DNA from: Heterohyrax brucei
Lineage: Eukaryota; Chordata; Mammalia; Hyracoidea; Procaviidae
DNA length: 64,000 nucleotides
NCBI GenBank assembly: GCA_028571685.1
Contig: CM053142.1
Span: 65,063,296 to 65,127,295 of the forward strand
Reading direction: 5' to 3'
Shown here piece after piece: positions 53,915-64,000 of the stretch; position 1 is the stretch's first letter; each line of letters begins with the position of its first letter. A program made the translations under genes and the position numbers. The notes under the pieces were generated by a model. The model saw only the letters and a list, made by a program, of their open reading frames with translations, ran no database searches and was not told the DNA's origin.

Positions 53915-54800
53915 ATTTTGGAATAATTTTAGATTTACAAATATTGTAAAGACAGTAAAAAGAGTTCCCATGTACTTTTACCCTCCACCAAAGGTTAACA
54001 TCTTATATAATACCCATAGTAGATTAACCAAAACTAAAAAATTAGCATTGGTGTATTACTATTAACTAAATTCTATAGCATCTTCAGTTTCACCAGTGTT
54101 TAACTATTATCTTTTTTTTCTGTGCCAGAATCCAATCCAGGATACCATACTGGTGTGTATCAGTTTCTCACTCTTGTTTTTCACCACCATGACCTATAAA
54201 AACTTAGGTATTTTATAGAATTTCTTCAATTTGGGTTGGTCTGATGTTTTCTGATGCAAAGACTGACGATAGGAGTGATGGGGAAGAAACTGTAGAGATG
54301 AAGTGCTCTTCTCATCACGTCATGTCAAATGACATGTGATATTTACCTGACTTAAAACCAAAAGAACCCAAACCCACCACCATTGAGAGGATTCCTACTG
54401 ATAGCAACCCTATAGGACAGAGTAGAACTGCCCCATAGAGTTTCCAAGGAGTGCCTGGCATATTTGAACTGCCAACCTTCTGGTTAGCAGCCACTAAGCC
54501 ACCAGGGTTTCCATACCAGACTTAGCACTGATGATATTAGCTTTGAACATTAGGCTACGGGGGGCATCTGCCAGAATTTTCCACTGTAGAGTTACCACTT
54601 TTCACTTTCTATATTCTTTGGAAGCAAGTCACTAAATCCAGCAGACACTCAAAGGAAGAGAAATTAAGCTACACCTCTGGGAGGGATGATTATTTGAAAT
54701 TCTTTTCTAAGGGAGATATATCTGCTTTATATTTATTCAGTTATTTGGCTTGGCTATTTATCCAAGTATGGATTCATATTTATTTCATTCAAATCAGATT
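53915..54800 (-). mobile_element. old L1M 3' region
   Basis: TTTTAGATTTACAAATATTG, AGAGTTCCCATGTACTTTTA, AATCCAATCCAGGATACCAT and TTTCCACTGTAGAGTTACCA recur in L1M-type 3' sequences. An AfroSINE splits it. Confidence 0.65.
54352..54513 (-). mobile_element. AfroSINE-type SINE, full length
   Basis: AACCCAAACCCACCACCATT tail, AGAACTGCCCCATAGAGTTT middle, GCCACTAAGCCACCAGGGTT head. Confidence 0.95.
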
Positions 54801-55400
54801 TTTCTCCTCACATCCCCCTCAATTACTCCAGCTTTGGCCATTGTCAGCTTTTTCAAATTGACTTCTGTGTCCTTTGAGCTGCCCCCATCTTTCTTTTCCT
54901 CATCTTTCTTCTCCTTGCCTTTTTCTCTGTGTTTAAGTGCTTTCTTGCATCCTTCCCAAGCTTATCTTCTTTTTTCCTACATCAGCCCTAGAATCAGTCA
55001 TTCTCCCAAGCATCGCTGGTTCCTTTTATTGAAAATTGTTATGTAGAAATCAGGCTCTGAATGCTAGATGTGATCATTGCTGTTAGGGTCAATATTTCTA
55101 AACCCTCTCTGCAAATAGAGCTTCTTAAAATAAGACTGTCTGGAGAATTAATTGCTGAGCGGCTGAGCAACATCTCTTCCAGTCTTTGCTAACCCACATC
55201 ATAGGGTCCATTGATGGCCCCCCAGTGAATTCATAAGTAGGGAGCCATCTTTGCCAGCCAGCAGGTAGAGACTGCCACCTCAGGGAGTCCACTGAGACCA
55301 GTTACTGGAGTACACAGAGACAGCTGGTGACCAACTCCCTTCTCAGAACTACAACTCATCTCCTGTTCAGGTAACACTGGAGAAACTAAACAGCCTACAG

Positions 55401-56343
55401 ATGACCCAAAGGCAACAAACCATTACTAACCATTTAAAGAAATAGTCTGCAATGGCTCTGGAAAACTCCCAAAATAAAGAACCAAAAACCTTCTCAGATT
55501 AAGAAGCCTTTCTGAAACTATGGAAGGTCAAGTATAAAAGAATTATATAGAGAGCCCTCCTAGAAGTTAAACAAAAAGCAGCAGAATGAAATGAAAAATT
55601 AAGTGAGCTATTTGAACTGATGGAACAACAATGATCTGAAATCCAGATCAGTACAAAATTACAGATTTAGAGAATTTAATCTAAAGCCAAAAGAGTGGAA
55701 TTGAGGAAATGGAAGTCAGACTTAGTGTCCTTGAGGCTAGAGTGACTGACACCAGCATTTATGAGGAGAAATCAGAGAAAAGAAGTAAGAAAAATAAAAA
55801 GCATTAAGAAACATGTGGGATTCTATTGAGAGGAATAATTTGTGATTAATTGGAGTTCCTGAGCAGGGAAGGATAGCTGAAAACAGAGTATTGTTGTTGA
55901 GTTGCTGACAGAAAACTTCCTTGAAATTAAGAAAAAAGAGAACATAGATATCCAAGATGTGTATCAAATGCCACAAAAACCAGAACCCAAAAGAAAGACA
56001 CCAACACATATTATACTCAAGCTTAATAAAATTAAACATAAACAGATCCCCTTAAACACAGAGAGGCTCAAAGCAAAACTAACATTCACAGGGAAGCCCT
56101 GTAGGCTTTCCTCTGACTTCTTGGAAGAAATGATGTTGGCAAGGAGGCAGTGGAATGACACATTCAAAGCCTTGAAGGACAAAAGCTTCCAACCAAGAAT
56201 TATATTCTGTAAAATTGTCTCTCAAATATGAAGATGAAATTAAGATATTCACAGATAAACGCAAGGTTAGAGTCTTTGTAAAAACCAAACCAAAACTATA
56301 GGAAATACTGAAAGAAGCTCTTTGCTTAGAAAAACAAAACTGT
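55401..56343 (+). pseudogene. L1 ORF1 remnant
   Basis: The N-terminal part is frameshifted but matches 7154-7375. The C-terminal half is open from 55902 to 56231: PKRKTPTHIILKLNKIKHKQ and RLSSDFLEEMMLARRQWNDT match the L1 ORF1 RNA-recognition and C-terminal domains (mouse and human 'HIVIRL' and 'ARREW' blocks). ORF1 protein coats L1 RNA and acts as a nucleic acid chaperone. Stops and frameshifts around the coiled coil region show it is dead. Confidence 0.85.
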
Positions 56344-56785
56344 TAAGTATATATTTAAGGAAACAATGCAGGGCACAGCATCCAGAATCCTACTCAGTTA
56401 GGGAAGTCACAAAACTCAATCAAAGCTACAATAGTAAAAGAAGGGAACCAGTGATCATATCATAAAAACTGTGACACCATCACGCTGAAAAGTAGTTATA
56501 GTCCTCTATAGTACAGTACTTATAGTCCTTTCAGATGGAGAGTAAGTTAAAATGATATGCAGAAGTTAAAAATTGGGTTTAAACTTAGAATATTAAGGGG
56601 AAACATTAGGGGTAGCCTCAAAGCACAATAACAGTACAATATATTAAAGAAAGAAACATAATGCTGAGTCTCAACAGACACAAAACCTACACTGAAAAAG
56701 ATGAAAACTCAGCCCATAAAAAATGACCTACACAGAATATTAAGAGCAACAGAGAAAACACCAACACAAAAATAAACCCATCAAA

Positions 56786-59700
56786 ATGACAGCACTAAAC
56801 ACATAACTATCAATAATTACACTGAATGTAAACAGTCTGAATGTTCCAACAAAGAGACAATAAGTGACATCCTGGATCAAAAGATGCAACCTGTCTATGT
56901 ATTGCTTACAAGAAACACACCTTGAACTCAAAGGTATGAACAAACTGAAAATTAAGGGATGGGAAAATATATATCAAGCTAACAACATACAAAGAAGAGA
57001 AGATGTGGCAATACTAATCTCAGATAAAATAGATTTTAATGTAAAATCCACCATCATGGACAATGGTGGTCACTGTTGGTGAAAGATTCCATACACAAGC
57101 AGGACTTAACAATATTAAATATTTATGCACCTAATAACATAGCATCAAAATACATCAAACAAACACTGACTACTTTGAAAAATGAGATGCAGCACTCTAC
57201 AGTGATAGTGGGAGACTTCAACACTCCACTTTCAGTAATGGACAAGTCATCTAGAAAAAAGCTCAGTAAAGATACAGAAGATCTTATTGTGACAATTAAC
57301 CAACTAGACCTCATTGATATATACAGAACTTTTTATCCATCAACAGGTAAATACATCTTCTTCTCCAATGTATGTGGAACATTTTCCAGAATAGTCAATT
57401 TATTAGGACATAAAGCAAATCTCAACAAAATCCAAACCATTAAATTATTGCAAAGCATCTTCTCAGATCATAAAGCCATAAAAGTCTAAATCGATAACAG
57501 AAAAAACATAGATAGAAATTAGAACTCACAGAAACTGAACAATACTTTGCTCAAAAAGTCATGAGTTATAGAAGAAATGAAGGATGGAATAAAAAAAATT
57601 ATGGATTCAAATGAGAATGAAAACACATCCTACCAGAACCTATGGGATACAACCAAAGCAGTACTCAGAGGTGAGTTTATAAATGCACACATCCAGAAGG
57701 AATAAATGATGCAAACCAAAGAATTACTCCTACAGCTTGAACAAGTAGAAAGAGAGCAACAGAGGAACCCCTCAGGCACCAGAAGAAGACAGATAATAAA
57801 AATTAGAGTGGAACTAAATGAATTAGAGAATAAAAGAACAATTGAAAAAATTGACAAAATCAAAAGCTGTTTTCTTTTAAAGATCAACAAAATTGACAAA
57901 CCATTGGCTAAACTTACTAAAGAAAAACAGCAGAGGAAACAAGTAACCTGGAAAAGAAATGAGATGGGAGATGTCACAACAGACCTAGCTGAATCAAAAG
58001 TATCAGAATACTACTAAAGATTGTACTCAAACAGGTTTGATAACCTAGAGGAAATAGACAAATATCTAGATTCATATCTAGATATGACATATCTAGATAA
58101 TTTTGGTAGGAATTATCACAAGGAGAAAGAGAACAACTTAATAAACCCACCACAAAGGAAGAGATTGAAAAAGTAATCAAAAAACTACCAACTGAAAAAA
58201 GTCCTGGCCCAGATGGCTTCACTGGAGAATTCTACCAAACTTTTAGAGCAGAGTTAACTCTGATACTATTGAGACTATTTCACAGCTTACAAAGGGATGG
58301 AATACTCCCAAATTCATTCAATGAAGATCCCAAAGTCAGGGAAAGATCTCACTAAAAAAGAAAATTATAGACTAATATCACTCAAGAACCTAGATGCAAA
58401 AATCTTCAACAAAGTCCTTGCCAATAGAATTCAACAACACATAAAAAAAATAATTCATCATGACCAAGTTGGATTCATAGGCTGAATCCAGGGATGCAAT
58501 GTGGGTTCAGCATCAGAAAAACAATTAATGTGGTCAGCCACATAAATAACACAAAAGATAAGAATCATCTGATTTTGTCAATTGATACAGAAAAGGAGTT
58601 TGACAAAGTCCAACACCATTCATGTTAAAAACTCTCAGCAAAATAGGCACAGAAGGGAAATTCCTCAGTGTGAAAGAGGACATCTACACAAAGCCAACTG
58701 CCTACATCATCTGGAATGGGAAGAGACTGAAAGAATTCCCCTTGAGAACAGGAAACAGGCAAGGATGCCCACTCTTACCACTTCTATTCAACATTGTACT
58801 AGAAGTTCTAACCAGAGCAGTTACACAGACAAAGAAATAAAGGGCATCTGTATTGGCAAAAAAGAAGTAAAAATCTCCCTATTTGCAGATGGTATAATTG
58901 TGTATGCAGAGGATCCTAAAGAATCCGTAAGTAAACTCCTGGAACTAATAGAAGAGTTCAGCAAAGTATCAGGATATAAGATAAATGTAAGTAAATCCAC
59001 AGGATTCCTTTATATCAACAGAGAGATCATCAAAGAAGAAATCACCAAATCAGTACCACTTACTATAGCCCCCAAGAACATAAAATACCTAGGAAGAAAT
59101 CTAACTAGAGAAATGAGACCTATACAAAGAGAACTGCAGTACCCTACTGCAAAACAAAAAAAGCAAGAGAGACTTACATATATGGAGAAACCTACCCTGC
59201 TCGTGGATAGGAAGACTTAACATTGTGAAAATGTCTGTTTTACCCAAAGCAATCTACATATACAATGCAATCTCAGTAGAAATTCCAGTAACATTTTTTA
59301 ATGACATGGAGAAACAAACCACCAACTTTGTTTGGAAAGGGAAGAAATCCCAGTTAAACAAAGCACTACTGAAGAAGAGGAACACAGTGCGAAGCCTCAC
59401 ACTACACAATCTTAGAACCTATACATTGCCACAGTAGTCAAAACAGCCTGGTACTGGTACAAAAAGAAACCTATAGACCAACAGATCAGAGTTGAGACCC
59501 CAGAGATGCCACCATCCTCTTAGAAACAGTTGATATTCGACAAAGGCCTGAACATTGTAAACTGGAGTAAAAACAATTTCTTTAAGAAACAGTGCTGGCA
59601 AAATTGGATATCCATCTACAAAAAATTGAAACAAGACCCGTATCTTACCCCTTACACAAAAACTGACTCAAATTGCCTGAAAGACCTAAATATCAAACCT

Positions 59701-60045
59701 AAAATGATCAAGGTCATGCAAGAAAAATTAGGGCCAACAATGGAAGTTTTAATATAAAATTAGGTGGAATTCAAAATCTGACAAACAAAGCACAACAAAC
59801 AGAAGAGAAAATAGATAAATGGGAACTACTAATAATCAAACATTTTTGCTCATCCAAAGACTTTATCAAAAGAATTAAAAGACCACCTACAGAATGGGAA
59901 AGAAATATTTGGGAGCTCATGTCAGACTGACATCTGATCTCTATAATCTACAAGGTACTACCAAATGTCAACAAGAGAAAGATAAATAACCCAATAAAAC
60001 GATGGGCAAAGGAGATGGACAGACACTTCACCAGAGAGTGTATTA
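56786..60045 (+). pseudogene. L1 ORF2 remnant (endonuclease + reverse transcriptase)
   Basis: The endonuclease starts MTALNT and shows ITLNVNSLN, CLQETHLEL, VGDFNTPLS and FSDHKAIKV; the SRIDH block reads SRIVN, losing an aspartate. Reverse transcriptase shows [20 protein letters not shown] and [17 protein letters not shown], motif A as [26 protein letters not shown], and motif C as FADG instead of FADD (58882-58893). The longest open piece, 58582-59220, is out of frame at its start and in frame from about 58840. ORF2 normally nicks DNA and copies L1 RNA. Frameshifts, damaged catalytic residues and a missing C-terminus make it inactive. Confidence 0.9.
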
Positions 60046-60506
60046 TTTCTCCTAAAAATACTTTTGTGAATATCTTAACAAATTAAAAAAGAAAAAATTG
60101 ATCACTTGTCTTGTAAGTCATCACTTGTATTCTGTTGTCTGATTATTTATTATTTCAAGTTTTCCTCTTTCTTGCTGTTTATTGTAAATTTGTAGCTCTA
60201 GAATCTCAAGTACATAGTGGTTCATGTGTGGTGCACTGTATTTCATATTATGTTATATCAGGAGACACACACTGTTTGTTTCTTCCCAGTTTTAGTGATG
60301 TTAAGTTTGATCAGTGGGTTGAAGATTTGTTACTCTGATTTATCCATTATAATGCTTCTCATCCATATTATCGTTAATGGTTTCACCATCTACGGATACT
60401 GCATTAGTTCATTACGCATTGCAAAATGCCATTGCTTCTACATGTATTTGTTGGCATTGTTCTATAAAATACTACTTTTTCTCAACTTTTTCACTATCTT
60501 GGGGAA

Positions 60507-60536
60507 CGGATCCGACTCAACGGCACTTGGCTTGGC
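60507..60536 (+). mobile_element. 30-bp micro-insertion (SINE/RTE-tail type), copy D
   Basis: A 7-bp direct repeat TGGGGAA flanks it (60500-60506, 60537-60543). It reads CCGACTCAACGGCACTTGGC, preceded by CGGAT, so CGGATCCG is palindromic. The host is old L1M sequence. Confidence 0.75.
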
Positions 60537-61111
60537 TGGGGAAAGCAGGATAAATGTTTAATTACTTTATTTAGCAGTTTTCAAAATAATGAATTGGTGT
60601 CCTGACAACCTCCAAAGACGTCCAATGGAAGTTGTTTGTATATTTTGAGATATCATTATGTACTCAGGTTTTTAAGATCAATTTGATTAAAACATGATTA
60701 ACATAAAGACCACTACACGTTTTTTGACAACTGTGTACCCTGACAAGTGATCACACACAATCAAGATGCAGAATGTTTTGCCTACCCCCCCAAAGTTTCC
60801 TTGCAGTCAGTAACTTCTTCCATTCCCATTCCCATTCCACATTAGTTTTTGTAGTCTAGAGTTTCATATAAACAGAATTATGCAATGTATATTTTTTGTG
60901 TGTGGCTTCTTTCATGTAACACAGTATTTTAGAGATTCATGTTGTTATATGTATCAATAGTTTCTTTTTATTACTGAGTGGTATTCCATTTAATGGATAT
61001 GCTACAATTTGCTTATTCATTCATCTGTTGATGGACATTTGGGTGTTCCAAGTTTGGATTATTACAAATGAAGCTGCTGTGAACATTTGTGTACAAGTCT
61101 CTATGTGGAAG

Positions 61112-61235
61112 TGTCATGGTTTTTCAGTGACTAAGAGTTTAGGCTGCTAACTAAAAAAGTCAGCAGTTTGAATCCAACAGCTGCTCTTTGGAAACCCTGT
61201 GGGGCAGAATTGACTAGATGGCAACAGGTTCTCTG
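61112..61235 (+). mobile_element. AfroSINE-type SINE, internally shortened
   Basis: GTCAGCAGTTTGAATCCAAC, GCTCTTTGGAAACCCTGTGG, then directly GCAGAATTGACTAGATGGCA: the CTATAGGGTCGCTATGAGTC block is deleted. Confidence 0.85.
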
Positions 61236-61330
61236 CGTAGATATATGCTTTCATTTCTCTTGAGTAAATACCTCAGAGTAAAATTACTGGGCTGTATAAT
61301 ATGTGAATGTTTAATTGTTTAAGAAATTGC

Positions 61331-61717
61331 CACTTAAAACCCCAAGTACCTGCCTCTCTGTAATTCTATCTGCTCTCCTCACCCTAATGACAGCACTCTC
61401 TTCTTTTTCACTCTTTAGTTCTAGTATCCACTCAACCAATACTTCTCACTTCTCTGCACCCTCTCCTTTCCTCTCTAAAACCCATAGGACAGCCTCATGT
61501 ATATACTAAACCTCAACGTACACACACCACATGCATTGTTCTACATTCCCAAGTCCAATATAATCTTTGTCTGAAGTGTTGGCTTCAATACTGGTACCAG
61601 CTCTGGGCTAGCAGCAAGTTCGGGAGCCATGTACTGGAAAATTCACTTGGATTGTAAACTTTCACTTAATCACAATAAAGGTTTTTTTTTTTTTAAAGGA
61701 AATGCATTATTGAAAAA
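61331..61717 (+). mobile_element. L1 3' end insertion, 5'-truncated, with duplication
   Basis: AAGAAATTGCC (61320-61330) and AAGAAACTGCC (61718-61728) flank it, one mismatch. It ends TGGATTGTAAACTTTCACTT then AATCACAATAAAGG and a T-run instead of a plain A tail. Confidence 0.7.
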
Positions 61718-62164
61718 AGAAACTGCCTAACTGGTTTTTGTACTGGTTGTATTGTTCATTTCCACCAGCAAGCGATGTATGAGCATTCCAGTTGCTCCAG
61801 TGACTTGTCAACCCTTGATTTTGTCAGTTTTTTTTCTAAATTTTAGCCATTCTAAGTTATGTGAAATGGTATCTCATTATGGTTTTAATTTGGGTTTCTT
61901 GATGACTACTGAAGTATTTAACATATCTTTCCAGGCTTATTGGCCATTTTTATATCTTTTGTTGAAGTGCCTATTCAAATCTTTTGGTTATTTTTTTTTT
62001 TTAACAGACTGTCTTCTTATTATTGAGTTGTTTATTTGGGGTACTAGTCTTTTACCAGATGTATGTATACAAGTATGTTCCATGGACCCATGGATTGTTA
62101 CATATTTGTTTTGTTTCAGTCAGTTGCCATCATTATTCCTTTTAATCCTCAAATTGTTCTATTT

Positions 62165-62590
62165 TTAAGACAAAGTTTTTTTTACAAACACACATACTTG
62201 AACCATTTTCAACGGGAATATGCCAGAAATTTATCCTTGTAGTCTCAAACAAAATATATTGAGCCCACAGTTTAGATTTTTCTTGATAAATCTTAAATGC
62301 CATCTTATAAATACTCAGGATTTCCTTTGGGTCAGATGAGGGAGAAGATGCTAACCACCTAACTAACAAATGATATCACATCATCATGTTATATGACTCT
62401 AAAGAAATAAAATTGTTTTTATAACAAACATGCCAGAACTTAAATGAAATGTGACTTGTTCTTCACACAACTTAGGAAACTATCAACCTATTTCAAAGAG
62501 GGTGATTAATATAACTCATCACATTTCTGAGCTCTTCTTTGGATGGTTTTCAGATTCTATTTATGAGTCACACAAGAAAATCAACTTGTG
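62165..62590. other. single-copy DNA, no feature recognised
   Basis: AT-rich, no repeat family identified. Confidence 0.35.
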
Positions 62591-62599
62591 CCTTTCAAC

Positions 62600-62830
62600 C
62601 ATATTTAATAGCAAGCACTTACTGAGGCTTGACTGGGCCAGGCACAGTACTGTATGCTTCATATCCATTATTTCACTTAATCTCACACAAATCTTGGGAG
62701 GCAGGTGCAATTAGCTCTATTCTGCAGACTACGAAATTGACAGAGAGAGATTAAGTTACATGCCTTGGATCGTACAATCACTAAGTGGCAGAGCTGGACT
62801 CAACCCTGGTTCTCTGTGACTTCCAATGAG
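62600..62830 (-). mobile_element. MIR SINE
   Basis: AAGCACTTACTGAGGCTTGA, CCAGGCACAGTACTGTATGC, TTGGGAGGCAGGTGCAATTA and GTGGCAGAGCTGGACTCAAC: a nearly complete antisense MIR. Confidence 0.8.
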
Positions 62831-63292
62831 CTCTGCTCATTTTAATACACCATAATACCTCCTGTCATTTTTACTGGTTCAAAAAAATAAATTTCACTTC
62901 AAGTGGTGGAAGATTTACAAAGGGGAACTTTTTAAACATGCATTGTAGAGTCCACAGAGTATTTGAAAGAAGATTCCAACACTGTCATTAGTGGTAGAAG
63001 CTCCCAGAACAAGTTACCTATCTGTCAGAATGATTGCTTTAGACAAGGCAGACTAAGGATTTCTCAGTCTCACATCTTCTTTGTCTCTTCCTTCCTTGTA
63101 GATTGAGTGCCTGTCAATTTTAATTTCTGTTCATGTTTATTGGTGTCTCTAACCTGATGTTTAATCATCTGTTCTTTTGAGGGAAGATGACTTGAGAGCA
63201 GCTACGCAGCTATGCATCTTCAGATCTCTATGATCTGTGTGGTTGGCTGAGATCTATGTATTCTGTAGTTTGATTTCTAAAGCGGGTTTGGG
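62830..63292. other. single-copy DNA, no feature recognised
   Basis: AT-rich sequence between MIR and the retroposon at 63311. Nothing recognisable. Confidence 0.35.
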
Positions 63293-63310
63293 ACTTCTCA
63301 CTTTTTAAAA

Positions 63311-63457
63311 ATTTTTTATTTATTTATTTTTATTTAACATAACTGAGTGAAAATGTACATTCACGTATAAATTTACATGGCCACCTATATGCAGCTTCCA
63401 CTGCTCTCCCTGTCCGGTGACTGCACACTATTCCTCTCTGCTCCATACATGTCTCAT
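63311..63457 (-). mobile_element. 147-bp retroposon, same family as 41471-42049, with 18-bp duplication
   Basis: A perfect 18-bp direct repeat ACTTCTCACTTTTTAAAA flanks it (63293-63310, 63458-63475). Its minus strand matches the last ~150 bp of 41471-42049, including CAGTCACCGGACAGGGAGAG and GTAAATTTATACGTGAATGT. Long duplication plus A-rich tail is the L1 mechanism. Confidence 0.9.
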
Positions 63458-63475
63458 ACTTCTCACTTTTTAAAA

Positions 63476-63606
63476 TTCAAGTTTTTACTTTGAAATAATT
63501 ATAGATTCACAATCAGTAATGAGAAAATATACAGAAAGATTTTGAATTCCCTTTACCCAGTTTCTTTCCCCCAGTGGTAACATCTTACAAAACTATAGTT
63601 ACAATA
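63476..63606 (-). mobile_element. old L1M 3' fragment
   Basis: TAATTATAGATTCACAATCA, GAATTCCCTTTACCCAGTTT and GGTAACATCTTACAAAACTA parallel 53920-54010. Confidence 0.6.
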
Positions 63607-63610
63607 TCAC

Positions 63611-63920
63611 AGATTTTTTAAAAATTTCACTACACTTTAGATGAAAATTTACAGTGCAAGTTAGTTTCTCATTCAAAAATTTGTACACAAATTTCTTTTT
63701 ACGTTGGTTGCAATCGCTCCAAATGTGTCAGCACTCTCTCCTTTTCTACTCCAGTTTCCACATGTCTGTCTATCCAGTTCTTCTGTCCATTTTTGCATTT
63801 TCATAATTTGCATTGGGCATGTGCTGACATTTGATTTCACATACTTAGTTGAACTAAGAAGCATGTTCTTTAAGTATGTTATAGTTTGTTTTATAAGGCT
63901 GTCTAATCTTGGGACGATGG
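63611..63920 (-). mobile_element. L1 3'UTR fragment
   Basis: TTAGATGAAAATTTACAGTG, TTAGTTTCTCATTCAAAAAT and ACTCTCTCCTTTTCTACTCC are the antisense end of the family seen at 15030 and 50664. Confidence 0.6.
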
Positions 63921-63924
63921 CTCA

Positions 63925-64000
63925 TTAAAAACTGGGTTACACAGATGGCACAACTTTGTACACTGAAAGTGAAGAGAACTTGAAGTACTTACTCAAGAAG
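63925..64000 (+). mobile_element. RTE LINE, cut by the window edge
   Basis: CTGGGTTACACAGATGGCAC, AACTTTGTACACTGAAAGTG and AAGAGAACTTGAAGTACTTA correspond to the RTE motif C region at 41265-41330. Here YADD codons read YTDG. Confidence 0.8.

Larger units (their letters stand above)
55240..60045 (+). mobile_element. L1 LINE, plus strand, 3'-truncated, inactive
   Basis: A 5'UTR-type stretch is followed by ORF1 (55401-56343) and ORF2 (56786-60045) remnants. ORF2 stops before the C-terminal cysteine-rich region, and no 3'UTR or poly(A) follows; 60100 onward is a different, older L1 on the minus strand. No young SINE interrupts it. Confidence 0.9.
60100..62165 (-). mobile_element. old L1M sequence with nested young insertions
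   Basis: GATGTTAAGTTTGATCAGTG, TCATCTGTTGATGGACATTT, AGTGGTATTCCATTTAATGG and TGAAATGGTATCTCATTATG are antisense to L1 ORF2 3' and 3'UTR regions. Interrupted by 60507-60536, 61112-61235 and 61331-61717. Confidence 0.7.

Noticed and set aside
58072-58087. 16-bp palindrome TCATATCTAGATATGA in L1 ORF2
   Set aside because: Lies in decayed AT-rich L1 sequence with three TATCTAGAT units; likely local mutation, not a site.
58582-59220. 212-codon ORF, longest in the window
   Set aside because: It is L1 ORF2 reverse transcriptase with a frame switch and a damaged FADD motif, not a host gene.

Overview
The window is vertebrate, eutherian nuclear DNA with no convincing protein-coding gene. It is dense in afrotherian retroposons. 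About 30 copies belong to a tRNA-derived SINE (AfroSINE type) whose 3' end reads 'ATGAGTCGGAATCGACTCGACGGCA'-like. Several RTE/BovB-class LINEs end in the same motif followed by AACAACAAC. Together these point to an afrotherian, most likely an elephant; the species call is inference. Older layers are MIR, L2, CR1/L3, L1M, a MER5-like hAT element and MaLR-type solo LTRs, shared with other placental mammals. Almost every long ORF lies in a repeat, in a microsatellite or antisense to one.

Layout. 1-5.4 kb: mostly single-copy DNA with SINEs and MIRs. 6.1-8.4 kb: a minus-strand L1 reduced to 5'UTR, the first ~73 codons of ORF1, and 3'UTR. 8.5-14 kb: SINEs, a 7-bp repeat resembling stacked nuclear-receptor half sites, and an E-box plus triple-GAAA ISRE-like site. 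14.1-14.7 kb: a decayed mariner. 15-18 kb: L1 3'UTR, L2, SINEs and a tRNA-Gly-headed SINE. 18.1-18.8 kb: the only CpG-rich island, with two CCAAT boxes and GC boxes, the best promoter candidate. 19-35 kb: SINEs, MIR, L2, CR1 and long single-copy stretches. 35.7-42.7 kb: two RTE copies riddled with insertions (LTR, mariner, SINEs, L1 3' end), one with its endonuclease region inverted. 43-45.6 kb: hAT element, LTR, large TGGA array and an internally deleted RTE derivative. 45.6-49 kb: single-copy. 49-54.8 kb: two solo LTRs, two tRNA-Gly SINEs, L1 3' ends. 55.2-60 kb: a plus-strand L1 with broken ORF1 and ORF2. 60-64 kb: old L1M sequence and young insertions; the edge cuts an RTE copy.

How the parts relate. 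The RTE LINE, the internally deleted RTE derivative (45.1-45.6 kb), the tRNA-Gly SINE (three copies) and the AfroSINEs share the RTE 3' end, so the window shows an autonomous element and its parasites. Four tiny insertions of 25-30 bp share the core CGACTCRACGGCACTTGGCT, and each is flanked by a 7-15 bp direct repeat; they look like extreme 5' truncations of a SINE/RTE tail variant that no longer copy in this window carries. This is the most unusual signal. Repeat names rest on pattern memory, not on a library search; boundaries without a stated target-site duplication are approximate.
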